64,000 nt of DNA from Bryobacteraceae bacterium (GTDB lineage: Bacteria > Acidobacteriota > Terriglobia > Bryobacterales > Bryobacteraceae), in assembly GCA_041394945.1 (NCBI GenBank), contig JAWKHH010000003.1, forward strand, positions 1,503,132-1,567,131, read 5' to 3'. Position numbers and translations under genes: made by a program. The notes under the pieces are model-generated. The model searched no databases. It saw only the letters and a program-made list of their open reading frames with translations, and was not told where the DNA came from. Of this stretch, positions 54,024 through 63,172 are shown piece by piece (position 1 is the first letter of the stretch; every line of letters begins with the position of its first letter).

Positions 54024-55120
54024 CCCGCCTCGCCGCGCTGTTTTTGGCGGCAGGGGCTTTCGCCGCCGCGCCGCAGAAGAAGCCTTCGAACGATGGCTGG
54101 GTCCAGATTCCGCAGAAGGGCGATCCGGCGCCTAAGCCGGCGGAGGTCCCGGGAGAGGCGCCCGTCACGAAAGACGCGGCCGCCGGGACCGAGACTGCGC
54201 CCGTTCCCAACACCGACGACGAACGTCCGCCCATGCTCAGGCGCGGCGGATCGGGCGGCGCCCACGGGCAGAACCTGCCGCCTTCGTCCGGAGTGGAGAT
54301 CGTTAGCGACGATTCCGGCCGCGTGATTGAGACGAAGGTGGAGACTCCCGAGGCGGCTCCGCCGTCCGGCGACCCGGAAATCGACAAGGCTCGCCGCGTC
54401 GCCGTCGAGTTCGACGAGCGCGTGCCCGACTTCGTGTGCGATCAGGTGACCGTTCGCTACGAGGGAGAAGGCCTGCGCGGTACGAAGTGGACGAAGCTGG
54501 ACCGCATCGAGGCCGAGCTGATGGTGGTGAAGGGCAAGGAGGATTACCGGAACCTCCGCCGCAATGGCAAGGCGATAAAGACTGGAACCCCCTTCGATTC
54601 CGGCAGTTGGGCCAGCGGCGACTTCCACGCCGTGCAAATGGACGTGCTATCGCCGGCAACCAACGCCGATTTCAAGCCGGCCGGCGATTCCGAGGTCCGC
54701 GGCCGGAAGGCTTTGAAGTACACCTACACCGTGCGCCAGTTGAACTCGCATTGGAAGGTAGCCTTCAACAACCAGACGATCTATCCGGCCTATCGCGGAA
54801 CCGTCTGGTTCGATGCTGAGACCGCGCGCATCCTGCGGCTCGAGATGCAGGGGCGGCAGTTGCCCAAGAAGTTCCCGCTCGCATCGGTGGAGATGGTGCT
54901 CGAATTCGGCCTCGTGGGAATCAACGGCAAAGGGTACCTTGTGCCGGTGACGTCTGGAAACCTGGCGTGCAAGGCCGAGAGCGCCATGTGCACCAAAAAC
55001 GAGACCACGTACTCGAACTATCGCAAGTTCGCCACCGAATCGACACTGATCACCACGGACTCCACCATCACCTTCGAAGGCCAGGAAGGCCCTAAACCGC
55101 CCGCCGCGAAGAAGAAGTAG
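54020..55120 (+). CDS. Secreted protein of unknown function, coupled to DUF1501
   Basis: A 366-residue exported protein with a signal peptide (about 1-18) followed by a low-complexity Pro/Ala/Asp segment (about 25-110) and a beta-rich domain (about 115-355). The domain resembles outer-membrane lipoprotein-sorting-like proteins that carry hydrophobic ligands (VPDFVCDQVTVRYEG, LKYTYTVRQLNS, TVWFDAETARILRLEM). Two cysteines near 315-325 may form a disulfide. It ends in a Lys tail. The four-base overlap with the DUF1501 gene indicates co-translation. I cannot assign a function. Confidence 0.75.
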   Translation: MTRLAALFLAAGAFAAAPQKKPSNDGWVQIPQKGDPAPKPAEVPGEAPVTKDAAAGTETAPVPNTDDERPPMLRRGGSGGAHGQNLPPSSGVEIVSDDSGRVIETKVETPEAAPPSGDPEIDKARRVAVEFDERVPDFVCDQVTVRYEGEGLRGTKWTKLDRIEAELMVVKGKEDYRNLRRNGKAIKTGTPFDSGSWASGDFHAVQMDVLSPATNADFKPAGDSEVRGRKALKYTYTVRQLNSHWKVAFNNQTIYPAYRGTVWFDAETARILRLEMQGRQLPKKFPLASVEMVLEFGLVGINGKGYLVPVTSGNLACKAESAMCTKNETTYSNYRKFATESTLITTDSTITFEGQEGPKPPAAKKK

Positions 55121-55180
55121 TAGCCGGTCCCGGATTCGGGCGCCGTCGCGTGAAACAGCTCCTTCGCCTAAAATTGATAC

Positions 55181-55894
55181 TTGTCCGGCCGCCGAGTCCT
55201 GCTGCTCATTCCCGCCTACAATGAGGGCGCTTGTATCGCCGCAGTCGTTCGGGAAGCGCGCGAGACGCTCGGGCTGCCCATCGTTGTTCTCGACGATTGC
55301 TCCACCGACAACACCGTCACCGAGGCGCGCAATGCCGGAGCCGATGTCCTCTCCGTCCCGCATCATCTCGGGCTGGGAGGCTGCGTGCAAGCCGGCTATC
55401 GGCTCGCCTATCAGCTCGGTTACGATTGCGTGGTCCGGCTCGACGGCGACGGCCAGATGGATCCCCGCGATGTGCCCCGGCTTCTCGAAGCGTTGGAATC
55501 TTCCGGCTGCCAGATGGTGATCGGCTCGCGCTTCGCCGAGAGCGGCCAGTACGATACCGGCTTTGCGCGCGGCATCGGCATCCGCTTTTTCCGGCTCGTG
55601 CTCCGGCCGATTCTCGGACGCCCCGTTCGCGATCCCACTTCCGGTTACGTCGCCGTCAATCGCGAGGCGCTTGAGTTGTTCACGCGCAGCTTCCCGCTCG
55701 AGTACCCCGAGATCGAAGCTCTGGTTGTGCTGAAGCGCCGCGCTTTTCAATTCGCCGAGGTGCCCTGCACGTTCCGGCCTCGCCTGGCCGGGCGGAGCAC
55801 GATCACGTCATCCCGGTCTTTCTATTACATGATTCACGTGCTGCTCGGCGTGCTCGTGAATATCCTTCGTTTCGAACGACACCGTTGGAGGTGA
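55181..55894 (+). CDS. Family 2 glycosyltransferase (polyprenol-phosphate type)
   Basis: A 237-residue inverting glycosyltransferase: N-terminal VLLLIPAYNEG, donor site with DDCSTDNT, the metal-binding RLDGDGQMDP and DPTSGYVAVNR. A hydrophobic C-terminal region (MIHVLLGVLVNILRF) suggests membrane contact, as in dolichol/undecaprenol-phosphate mannose synthases. The start is TTG at 55181, because TGA lies two codons upstream in frame. The next gene begins three bases after its stop, so it forms an operon with DUF2304 and the GT4-type enzyme. Confidence 0.88.
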   Translation: MSGRRVLLLIPAYNEGACIAAVVREARETLGLPIVVLDDCSTDNTVTEARNAGADVLSVPHHLGLGGCVQAGYRLAYQLGYDCVVRLDGDGQMDPRDVPRLLEALESSGCQMVIGSRFAESGQYDTGFARGIGIRFFRLVLRPILGRPVRDPTSGYVAVNREALELFTRSFPLEYPEIEALVVLKRRAFQFAEVPCTFRPRLAGRSTITSSRSFYYMIHVLLGVLVNILRFERHRWR

Positions 55895-55897
55895 TCC

Positions 55898-56254
55898 ATG
55901 CGAATCCTTGACGTCGCGGGCCTGCTCAGCCTCGCGCTGATCGTGCGGGTGCTCTACTCGCTGCGCCGCGAGCATATCCGCGTCGAGTACTCGGTAAGCT
56001 GGCTTGCCGCCGGCCTCTCGATTCTTCTGCTTTCGCAGGCGCCGGAAGCGCTCCGGTGGCTCGCCGCGGTGTTCGGCGTGAGCACCGCCCCCTCGGCGCT
56101 GGCGGCCGTGGCGATGGCCGTGTTCCTGCTCGTCCTCTACCGCGTTTCGATGATCGTTTCCGAGCTGAAAGACAACAACATCGCCCTCGCCCAGAAGGTA
56201 GCGATCCTCGAGTACGAATTGCACCGCATCGGGGAGCGGCCGGCGCCGCGATAA
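55898..56254 (+). CDS. DUF2304 membrane protein
   Basis: A 118-residue protein with a strong ribosome site (GGAGGTGATCC) and three hydrophobic helices (1-22, 35-52, 60-88), then a coiled tail (VSELKDNNIALAQKVAILEYEL). DUF2304 proteins usually sit beside polyprenol-phosphate glycosyltransferases, as here, and may serve as flippase-like or regulatory partners. Stop and the GTG start of the next gene are adjacent. Confidence 0.85.
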   Translation: MRILDVAGLLSLALIVRVLYSLRREHIRVEYSVSWLAAGLSILLLSQAPEALRWLAAVFGVSTAPSALAAVAMAVFLLVLYRVSMIVSELKDNNIALAQKVAILEYELHRIGERPAPR

Positions 56255-57388
56255 GTGCCGCGCATCGGCGTCAACGCGCTCTACATGATCCCCGGCGGGG
56301 TCGGCGGCACGGAGATCTATCTCCGCTCGCTGCTCGCCGCGCTCGCCGGAATCGACCGCGCGAACCAGTACCTCGTCTTCACGAATCGCGAAACCGGCGC
56401 CGGTCTCGTTCCCTCCGCGCCGAACTTCCTGCACGTCCCCTGCGGCGTCGCCGCCGCCAACCGTCCGGCGCGCATCGTCTACGAGCAGACCGCGCTCGCC
56501 TGGAAGGCTCGCTCCTGCGGCGTGCTCTTCAACCCCGGCTACACAGCGCCCGTGCTCGCGCCCTGCCCCCAGGTCGCCGTCTTCCACGACATGCAGCACA
56601 AGCGGCACCCGGAGCATTTCCGCGCCGCCGACCTTCTCGCCTGGCGCGCCCTCCTCTGGGCTTCCGCGCACCGCGCCGCCCATCTCATCGCGGATTCAGC
56701 CGCCAGCCGCGACGACGTCATCCGCTACTACGGCCTCCCGCCCGATCGCGTTACTGAAGTGCCTCTCGGGGTCGACGAGGCGTTCTTCGACATCGGAACC
56801 GCCCGCCGGGACGATTGCAAATCCGAGGGAACGAACCAAACGTTGCTGTGCGTCTCCACGCTTCACCCGCACAAGAACATCGAGCGTCTTCTCCGCGTCT
56901 TCGCCCGCCTGCACGCCCGCCACCCGCGATGGCTGCTCACTCTCGCCGGCATGCGCGGCTTCCAGACCGAGGCCATCGAGCACCTCATCGCCGAACTCGG
57001 TTTGGGTTCCTTCGTCCGCATCACCGGCTGGATTCCCCGGGAAGAACTTCACGCGCTCTACCGGACTGCGGATGCGTTCGTCTATCCCTCGACGTTCGAA
57101 GGCTTCGGCATTCCGGTCATCGAAGCGCTCGCCGCTGCGATTCCGCTGGCGTGCTCATCGATCGAACCGCTCCGCACCCTCGCCGGCGACGCCGCGCTCA
57201 CCTTCGACCCGCTCGACGAAACAGCGATGGAAGCCGCGCTCCACCGCCTCCTCAGCGGCCGTTGGAACGGACGCCGCGGACCGGCGCAAGCTGCCCGCTA
57301 CCGCTGGGAATCGGCCGCCCGGTCCACGCTCGCCATCCTCGAGTCCGCCGCCACCGGCTCACGCACCAGCCGCGTCAACAGCAGGTAG
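56255..57388 (+). CDS. Family 4-type glycosyltransferase
   Basis: A 377-residue retaining glycosyltransferase of GT-B fold. N-terminal GVNALYMIPGGVGGTEIYLRS, donor-site motif YPSTFEGFGIPVIEALAA (E-X7-E), STLHPHKNIERLL at the nucleotide-binding half. Start is GTG at 56255, directly after the DUF2304 stop. The 3' end overlaps the MFS gene on the other strand by 91 bases. It probably adds a hexose to an envelope polysaccharide. Confidence 0.9.
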   Translation: MPRIGVNALYMIPGGVGGTEIYLRSLLAALAGIDRANQYLVFTNRETGAGLVPSAPNFLHVPCGVAAANRPARIVYEQTALAWKARSCGVLFNPGYTAPVLAPCPQVAVFHDMQHKRHPEHFRAADLLAWRALLWASAHRAAHLIADSAASRDDVIRYYGLPPDRVTEVPLGVDEAFFDIGTARRDDCKSEGTNQTLLCVSTLHPHKNIERLLRVFARLHARHPRWLLTLAGMRGFQTEAIEHLIAELGLGSFVRITGWIPREELHALYRTADAFVYPSTFEGFGIPVIEALAAAIPLACSSIEPLRTLAGDAALTFDPLDETAMEAALHRLLSGRWNGRRGPAQAARYRWESAARSTLAILESAATGSRTSRVNSR

Positions 57389-58533
57389 GCGAACGGGTGC
57401 AGGCAGCCCATGATGGCGAAGATCGTCTCGTAACCGGCGTAGGTAATGATCATCCCCACGGCCGCCGTGAACAGCGTCCCGCCAAGCCCATTGCCAAACG
57501 CGACGATGCCCGCCACGGACCCCACCACCTCCACCGGATAGATGTCGTTGGTGAGCGTCGTGACGTTGGTCTTCCACGCCATGTGCGCGAACGTCACCAC
57601 GCAGATCAGCCCCAGCGCCAGCCCGCGCGACGGCGTATACGCGATCACCAGGCTCAACGGCATCAGCATCGCGAACGGCAGCATCCCGGCGCGCCGCGCG
57701 CGGAGCACGTCCCAGCCGCGCCGCACCAATCTGTCCGACAGCGCACCGCCCACCAGCGCCCCGATGTCGGCGCTGAGGTAGGGCATCCATGCAAGCATAC
57801 CCATCTCAGCCACCGTGAAGCCGCGTTGATCCACCAGGTACTTCGGCAGCCAAAACAGGTAGAACCACCAGACCGGATCGCTGAAGAAGCGGGCTAGGAA
57901 CAACCCCCACGTCTGCCGGTAGCTCAGCATCTCCCGCCACCGGCTGGCGGTTCGCGCCTTCACGTCCACCGTCGCCGGCGCGTGCCGGTAGGCGGCCATC
58001 CACGCGAAGATCCACACGAAGCCGAGCGCACCCGTGGCGACAAACGCGGGCCGCCATCCCCAGCGAACCAGGATCGCCGTGATCACCGGCGGCGCGAGGA
58101 TTCCGCCGACGCTCGCCCCGGCTTGCACCAGCCCGTTCACGAAGGCTCGGTGCTTGGGTTCGTACCACTCTGAAATCGCCTTGAACGCGGCCATGAAGTT
58201 GCCGGATTCGCCCAAGCCGAGCAGCATCCGGAATCCGGCCAGGCTCCACGCTCCGCCCACCGCGGCGTGCATCATGTTTGCCACGGACCACCAGCCCATG
58301 AAGCCCGCGAGCGACCGGCGCGTCCCGAAGCGGTCCACCAGGAACCCGGAGCCCACGTACATCATCGTGTACGCCACCAGAAACGCCGTCAGGATTCGCG
58401 AGTAGGTGAGATCGGAAATGCCGAGTTCCTTGGTCAGCACTGGCGCCACCACCGAGAGCGTCTGCCGGTCGATGTAGTTGATGACGGTCGACAGGAAGAG
58501 CAGGATGGCGATGGGCCACTGCTGCCGGGTCAC
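57298..58533 (-). CDS. MFS transporter, anion:cation symporter type
   Basis: A 411-residue twelve-helix transporter. Signature segments: DRQTLSVVAPVLTKELG, GSGFLVDRFGTRRSLAG, RMLLGLGESGNFMAAFKAISEWY, typical of hexuronate, galactarate and other sugar-acid carriers (ACS family). Start is GTG at 58533, overlapping the aldolase stop by four bases, so the two are one operon. The aldolase's likely sugar-acid-type substrate supports import of such a compound. Confidence 0.88.
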   Translation of the reverse strand: MTRQQWPIAILLFLSTVINYIDRQTLSVVAPVLTKELGISDLTYSRILTAFLVAYTMMYVGSGFLVDRFGTRRSLAGFMGWWSVANMMHAAVGGAWSLAGFRMLLGLGESGNFMAAFKAISEWYEPKHRAFVNGLVQAGASVGGILAPPVITAILVRWGWRPAFVATGALGFVWIFAWMAAYRHAPATVDVKARTASRWREMLSYRQTWGLFLARFFSDPVWWFYLFWLPKYLVDQRGFTVAEMGMLAWMPYLSADIGALVGGALSDRLVRRGWDVLRARRAGMLPFAMLMPLSLVIAYTPSRGLALGLICVVTFAHMAWKTNVTTLTNDIYPVEVVGSVAGIVAFGNGLGGTLFTAAVGMIITYAGYETIFAIMGCLHPFAYLLLTRLVREPVAADSRMASVDRAADSQR

Positions 58534-59417
58534 GGCTTACGGGTCCGTTCGCGCAGGACGGCCAGCTCGGCCAGCGCCATCGCGTCAAGCGCGATAGTGG
58601 GTTGACGCACGCGTGTCGAGGCGATCACGCCGGCGGCGTGCAGGTTGTGCTTCATCGCCGAGACGCCCATTCCCGGCTGGATCTCGAAGCGGATGAGCGG
58701 CAGGATGCGCGTATAGACCTGCCAGGCGTTATCCTGGTCGCCCCCCTCGAGTGCGCTCCAGATCGCCGCGAAGTCGGCGATCATGTCGCTGCCGGGCATC
58801 GTTCCGCGCGCGCCGCGAATCGTTTCCTCAATGAAGAAGTTGCCGTTCAGGCCGCCGAAGATGGTGAGCGAGTCACCGGCCGCGGCGGCCACTGCGGTCA
58901 CCTTCGGCGCCGTCGGCGGCGCTTCCACCTTCGCGTACTCCACGCGTTCGATCTCGCGCGCCATCCGCGCCAGCAGCGGAGGCGGCATCGGGACCTGCGT
59001 CATCAGCGGCGCGTCCTGCACCATGATCGGGATCGAAACGGCGTTCGAAATGGCTTCGAAGTAGCGCATCAGGCCCTCGCCGTCGGGCTTGAGCAGATAC
59101 GGCGGAAGCACCATCAGCGCGTCCGCGCCGAGCCCTTCCAGTTCCTTGCTCAACTCGACGGCGGGGTCCGTCCCCGTGTGTCCGCTCGAGGCGATCAGCG
59201 GGACGCGCCCGTTCACGTGGCGCGCCACTTCTTTCATGAGCGTTACGCGCTCCGCCCCCGTGAGGGCGTAGCCTTCGCTCGCGTTGCCGAACAGGCCCAG
59301 GCCGTGGGCGCCCTGTTCAATCAGATAATCGGTGAGACGGAGCTGGCTCGCGATGTCGAGCGAGCCGTCTTCGTGGAAGGTGGTGGCGAGAATGGGATAA
59401 ACGCCGGAAAACGGCAT
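58530..59417 (-). CDS. Dihydrodipicolinate synthase-family aldolase/dehydratase
   Basis: A 295-residue class I aldolase-type enzyme. The Schiff-base Lys163 is in YAKVEAP. The substrate loop GNASEGYALT replaces the GTTGES of true DapA, so it is more like the KdgD, 2-keto-3-deoxy acid or related enzymes. Tyr107 in LPPYLLKPD is the proton relay position. Four-base overlap with the MFS gene. Divergent from the M81 peptidase gene, with 21 bases between starts. Confidence 0.88.
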   Translation of the reverse strand: MPFSGVYPILATTFHEDGSLDIASQLRLTDYLIEQGAHGLGLFGNASEGYALTGAERVTLMKEVARHVNGRVPLIASSGHTGTDPAVELSKELEGLGADALMVLPPYLLKPDGEGLMRYFEAISNAVSIPIMVQDAPLMTQVPMPPPLLARMAREIERVEYAKVEAPPTAPKVTAVAAAAGDSLTIFGGLNGNFFIEETIRGARGTMPGSDMIADFAAIWSALEGGDQDNAWQVYTRILPLIRFEIQPGMGVSAMKHNLHAAGVIASTRVRQPTIALDAMALAELAVLRERTRKP

Positions 59418-59438
59418 CTTAAGATTCTAACGGGTAAA

Positions 59439-61004
59439 ATGAAGTCCACCATGCGCCGTACTTGGATCACAGGAGCAATCGTATTGATGACAGCAGCTAA
59501 TCTCAGCGCCCAGGGACGCAAATTCGTCGTCGCCATCGGCGGCATCCAGCACGAGTCGAACTCGTTCAACCCGGCAAAGACCACGCTCGCCGACTATCGC
59601 GTGGAGGAGCCCGGTCCGGGCAACGACATCCTCGAACGCTGGCGCCGCGGCAACACCGAAGAGGGCGGATACCTGATCGGCGCCGACGAAGCCGGATTCG
59701 ACGTCTACCCGACCCTTGTCGGGAACGCCACGCCGAAAGGCCCGCTCACCGACGAGTGCTTCGACACGTTGTACGGGCGGATGCTCGAGAAGCTGAAGAA
59801 GGCGCCGAAGCTCGATGGCCTGCTGCTTGCCCAGCACGGCGCGATGGTAGTGGAAGGCCATCCCCACGGCGACGAAGAGATGGTCCGCCGGCTCCGCGCC
59901 CACTTCGGGCCGGACTTCCCGATCGTGGTGACTCACGACTATCACGCCAACGTGTCGCCCGAGCTCGTGAAGCTCTCCACCGTGCTGATCACCTACAAGC
60001 AGAACCCGCATCTCGACACGCGGGACCGCGGCATCCAGGCGGCGCGAATCATGGGACGCATCCTCCGCGGCGAAGTGAAGCCCGTGCAGGCCATCGCCAA
60101 GCCGCCGATGATCTACAACCTGATCTTCCAGAACACCTACTCCGAGCCTTATATGCCGATCCGCGATGCAACCATCGAGCTCGAAAAGAGCAACCCGAAG
60201 GTGCTCGCCGCCAGTGCTCCGGGCGGCTATCAGTGGAGCGACGTTCCCTACATCGGCCCCTCGGTGATCGTGGTGACCGACGGCGACCGCGCGCTCGCGG
60301 AGAAAGAGGCCCAGCGCATTGCCGACATGCAGTGGGCCACGCGGGACCGCATCCGGCTGAACCTGCCCGATGCCGCAGAAGCCGTGCGCCGCGCCAAGGC
60401 GGCCGCCAAGTTTCCCGTGGCTCTGTTCGATACCGGCGACAACATCGGCGGCGGTTCAGCCGGCGATTCCACCTTCCTGCTCGACGAGTTCATCAAGCAG
60501 AAGGCAGAAGGCTGGGTGATCGTGATGGCGGACCCGGCCGCCGTGCGGGCGGCGGTGAAGGCGGGCATCGGCGGCGCGTTCGATATGGAAGTCGGCGGGA
60601 AGACCGACAACATGCACGGCAAGCCGGTGCGTGTTCGTGGGCGTGTGAAGTCCCTGCACGACGGCAACTACGTGGAGCCGGCCGTGCGCCACGGCGGCGG
60701 GCGCTATTGGTCTATGGGTCTCACCGCCGTGATCCATGCCGAGGGCTCGACGCCGGACATGCCGAACATCGTGGTGCTGACGGCGGAGCGCTCGAGCCCG
60801 AACAGCTTGAATCAGCTCATCTCTGTGGGCGTGTATCCGGAACGGATGAAGATCCTCGTGGCGAAAGGCACCATCGCGCCGCGCGCCGCCTATGAGCCGG
60901 TGGCGGCGGAGATCGTCCCGGTGGACACGCCGGGGGCGACGGCGGTGAATCCGGCGCGCTTCACGTTCCATCGCGTGCGTGGGGATCTGTTCGGCTTGAA
61001 ATAG
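59439..61004 (+). CDS. M81-family metallopeptidase (MlrC-like)
   Basis: A 521-residue protein with a likely signal peptide (MKSTMRRTWITGAIVLMTAANLSAQG). The ATG 59451, four codons later, is also possible. The M81/DUF1485 signature is GGIQHESNSFNPAKTTL, LLAQHGAMVVEGHPHGDEEM, THDYHANVSP and YKQNPHLDTRDRG, with the His/Asp/His set expected to bind zinc; GDNIGGGSAGDST marks the second half. Known relatives cleave linearised microcystin, others have unknown peptide substrates. The divergent aldolase gene shares its 21-base intergenic space. Confidence 0.88.
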   Translation: MKSTMRRTWITGAIVLMTAANLSAQGRKFVVAIGGIQHESNSFNPAKTTLADYRVEEPGPGNDILERWRRGNTEEGGYLIGADEAGFDVYPTLVGNATPKGPLTDECFDTLYGRMLEKLKKAPKLDGLLLAQHGAMVVEGHPHGDEEMVRRLRAHFGPDFPIVVTHDYHANVSPELVKLSTVLITYKQNPHLDTRDRGIQAARIMGRILRGEVKPVQAIAKPPMIYNLIFQNTYSEPYMPIRDATIELEKSNPKVLAASAPGGYQWSDVPYIGPSVIVVTDGDRALAEKEAQRIADMQWATRDRIRLNLPDAAEAVRRAKAAAKFPVALFDTGDNIGGGSAGDSTFLLDEFIKQKAEGWVIVMADPAAVRAAVKAGIGGAFDMEVGGKTDNMHGKPVRVRGRVKSLHDGNYVEPAVRHGGGRYWSMGLTAVIHAEGSTPDMPNIVVLTAERSSPNSLNQLISVGVYPERMKILVAKGTIAPRAAYEPVAAEIVPVDTPGATAVNPARFTFHRVRGDLFGLK

Positions 61005-61014
61005 CCGGCCCGCG

Positions 61015-62967
61015 TCAGGGCGGCGGCGGCGCTGCGATCGCGGTTTCGCGGATCAGCCGGTAGTCCTCGGCCAACAGGTCAAAGTCGATCTCGGCGTCAA
61101 AAACCTCGTTGGTGAGATTCACCGGTCCCTCGCGCCGGGTCTTGTTGCTATCGAGGTCGAACGAGCGGACGTATAGGACGCGCCGCTCGGTATCTGCCGG
61201 GAACAGGTGGAGGATCGCCTCCTCCTGCGCCGCCAGCGAATTCCGTGACGCCGACAAGGCCTGAAGATCGCCGCTCACGAAACAGCGCATCTCGTGGAAC
61301 CCCACGGGCCCGCCGTCGACCCGCATGCCGTACTCGAGGCCGACCGGCCGCGGTTCGCCCAGCGCGGTTTCGACGAGGTCCAGAAGCTGCTGCACACGGC
61401 TTGGACGCTGGTTCTCGTACATCTGTTGCGCCCCGCTCCGGACTCGTTCGATCAACCCGCCCGATCGCCGGACGTACTCGCCTCCCCAGGACAGGCCCCA
61501 GGGAGCGCCGTCGACGGTGAAATCCGGGCTGAGAGTGATGCGGTAGGCGCCGTCGCCGGGCGCCGGCGACAACGGGAGGGCCTGCGCATAGGGACCGAAG
61601 GTCGACAGCGGCTGAAACTGGATTTGGGTATTCGGGAACGCCATGGTCGCGGTTCCGGTGAATGCGAGCGGCTGTCCCGGCGGGGTTGAGTTCGCGGGTG
61701 TCCATGCGTATCCGCAAGTGCCGAACGGCGCGGGTCCGCGATACGTTCGCGAATCGAGCCGCTGGCCTGAGAAAGTCGCGAAGACGCCGTTGCTCCGGGT
61801 GGCGCCGTCGAAGACGGTGGCTTCAGTGAAGCGCGTTGTCACCAGCGACAGCGGCGATCGCTCGAGAGTGGCCACTTCGCCGCTCTCCAACCCGTGGCGG
61901 TCGCCGCATGGGCGGCCGTCAATCGAAATCGGGAACGTCGTCAGCCCGACGCCGGATCCCTGATCGCCGGCGCTGGTGGGACGCCGCCGCGCGCCGAAGG
62001 GAACGCCGCATCCGCCCGCGCCAAGCTCCGGCACGGTGATGACGATCTGATCGCCTCCCGGGAATCCGCCGGAGCCCAGGTAGAATATGCTCGAATCGGG
62101 GAGAGTCACGCCGCCAAGCGAGAGTTCGAGACCTGCGAGATTCGGGCGTTTGTCAAAAGTGACGGGCCTGTCGTCGCCCGGCGCGGCGCCCCAACCGGTG
62201 CCCCACACGATCACGACGTCACCCGGCTTGGCGGGCTGCTCCGGCGTGATCAGGCTGAAGTCGGGCCTGGTCAGGATGCCGCGCCCGTCGGCGCCCTCGA
62301 AAACGGCCGGTTGGAACGCGGGAATGTGGACCGGAAAAGGAGCGCTCATCCGGCCGTTGAAGCCGACCCGCAGCATCCCGGTTCCTGGCGGAACCGCCGA
62401 GTTCATTACGGCGGCGAACTGATTCCGCGACGTGTAGATCGGGAAGCAGTCGTACTGGCGGCTGTTGGCTTCCACCGTCACGGTGAAACTGTCGAGCATC
62501 GGCTTCAGGGGAATGACGGGAGCACTCATGAGAGCGTCCGGACCGACATTGCTGCCATATCCGACGAAAACGGAACCGGGCGCGATGCCCGATTGCGGGA
62601 GATAGGGGGCCCGGTTGGAGGCGGCGCTGGTGACGCTGCCGACGACGATCTCCTCGACCGAAAAGTCCATCGGCAACAGCACCACCATGTCGGCGGGCCT
62701 GTCGTCGCGGACGACGATGTTCTCCCGCCGCACCGTTTCGAAGCCCGTGAGCGAGATGACGACCCGATAGGTTCCTGGGGCGACGTTGCTGAGGCGGAAG
62801 ACGCCCGAGTCGTCGGTGAACGTGGCCGTGGTGGATCCTTCCAGCAACACGGCGGCGCCGGTGAGCGTAGCCCCGGTGGAGTCAATCACTTTGCCGGAGA
62901 TGACGCCGGCGGAGGCGGGGGCGGTGATGGCGGCCGCCGAGAGTAGAAGCAGAATTCGGCTGTACAT
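61015..62967 (-). CDS. Secreted carboxypeptidase-regulatory/TIGR03437-like surface protein
   Basis: A 650-residue exported protein: signal peptide (about 1-20), a carboxypeptidase-regulatory-like domain (about 22-95; GKVIDSTGATLTGAAVLLEG, VAPGTYRVVISLTGFET), then IPT/TIG-type beta domains with SGIAPGSVFVGYGSNVGP and VVIVWGTGWGAAPGD, as found in the C-terminal domain called TIGR03437 that is common in Solibacter. The last part (about 520-650) is mixed and not recognised. It ends 10 bases after the M81 gene on the other strand. It probably displays beta-sandwich modules on the cell surface. Confidence 0.8.
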   Translation of the reverse strand: MYSRILLLLSAAAITAPASAGVISGKVIDSTGATLTGAAVLLEGSTTATFTDDSGVFRLSNVAPGTYRVVISLTGFETVRRENIVVRDDRPADMVVLLPMDFSVEEIVVGSVTSAASNRAPYLPQSGIAPGSVFVGYGSNVGPDALMSAPVIPLKPMLDSFTVTVEANSRQYDCFPIYTSRNQFAAVMNSAVPPGTGMLRVGFNGRMSAPFPVHIPAFQPAVFEGADGRGILTRPDFSLITPEQPAKPGDVVIVWGTGWGAAPGDDRPVTFDKRPNLAGLELSLGGVTLPDSSIFYLGSGGFPGGDQIVITVPELGAGGCGVPFGARRRPTSAGDQGSGVGLTTFPISIDGRPCGDRHGLESGEVATLERSPLSLVTTRFTEATVFDGATRSNGVFATFSGQRLDSRTYRGPAPFGTCGYAWTPANSTPPGQPLAFTGTATMAFPNTQIQFQPLSTFGPYAQALPLSPAPGDGAYRITLSPDFTVDGAPWGLSWGGEYVRRSGGLIERVRSGAQQMYENQRPSRVQQLLDLVETALGEPRPVGLEYGMRVDGGPVGFHEMRCFVSGDLQALSASRNSLAAQEEAILHLFPADTERRVLYVRSFDLDSNKTRREGPVNLTNEVFDAEIDFDLLAEDYRLIRETAIAAPPPP

Positions 62968-63172
62968 TAACGCGAGTTCATCGTATCGAGCCCCGGTGGC
63001 TCCGTCAAGATGCTAGACTGGCGGCTCAATAGGCGGGGCGCCCGCTGTTGCCTGGTTCCCGTATGCACCCATTGCGATGCTGCGCCCTCGTCAACATCTT
63101 CTTTGCGATCGCAATTGAGGCGCCTGCTCAGCAATTGACGCTCGGGCTTCGCGTCCTGCTCCGATGGAACGG

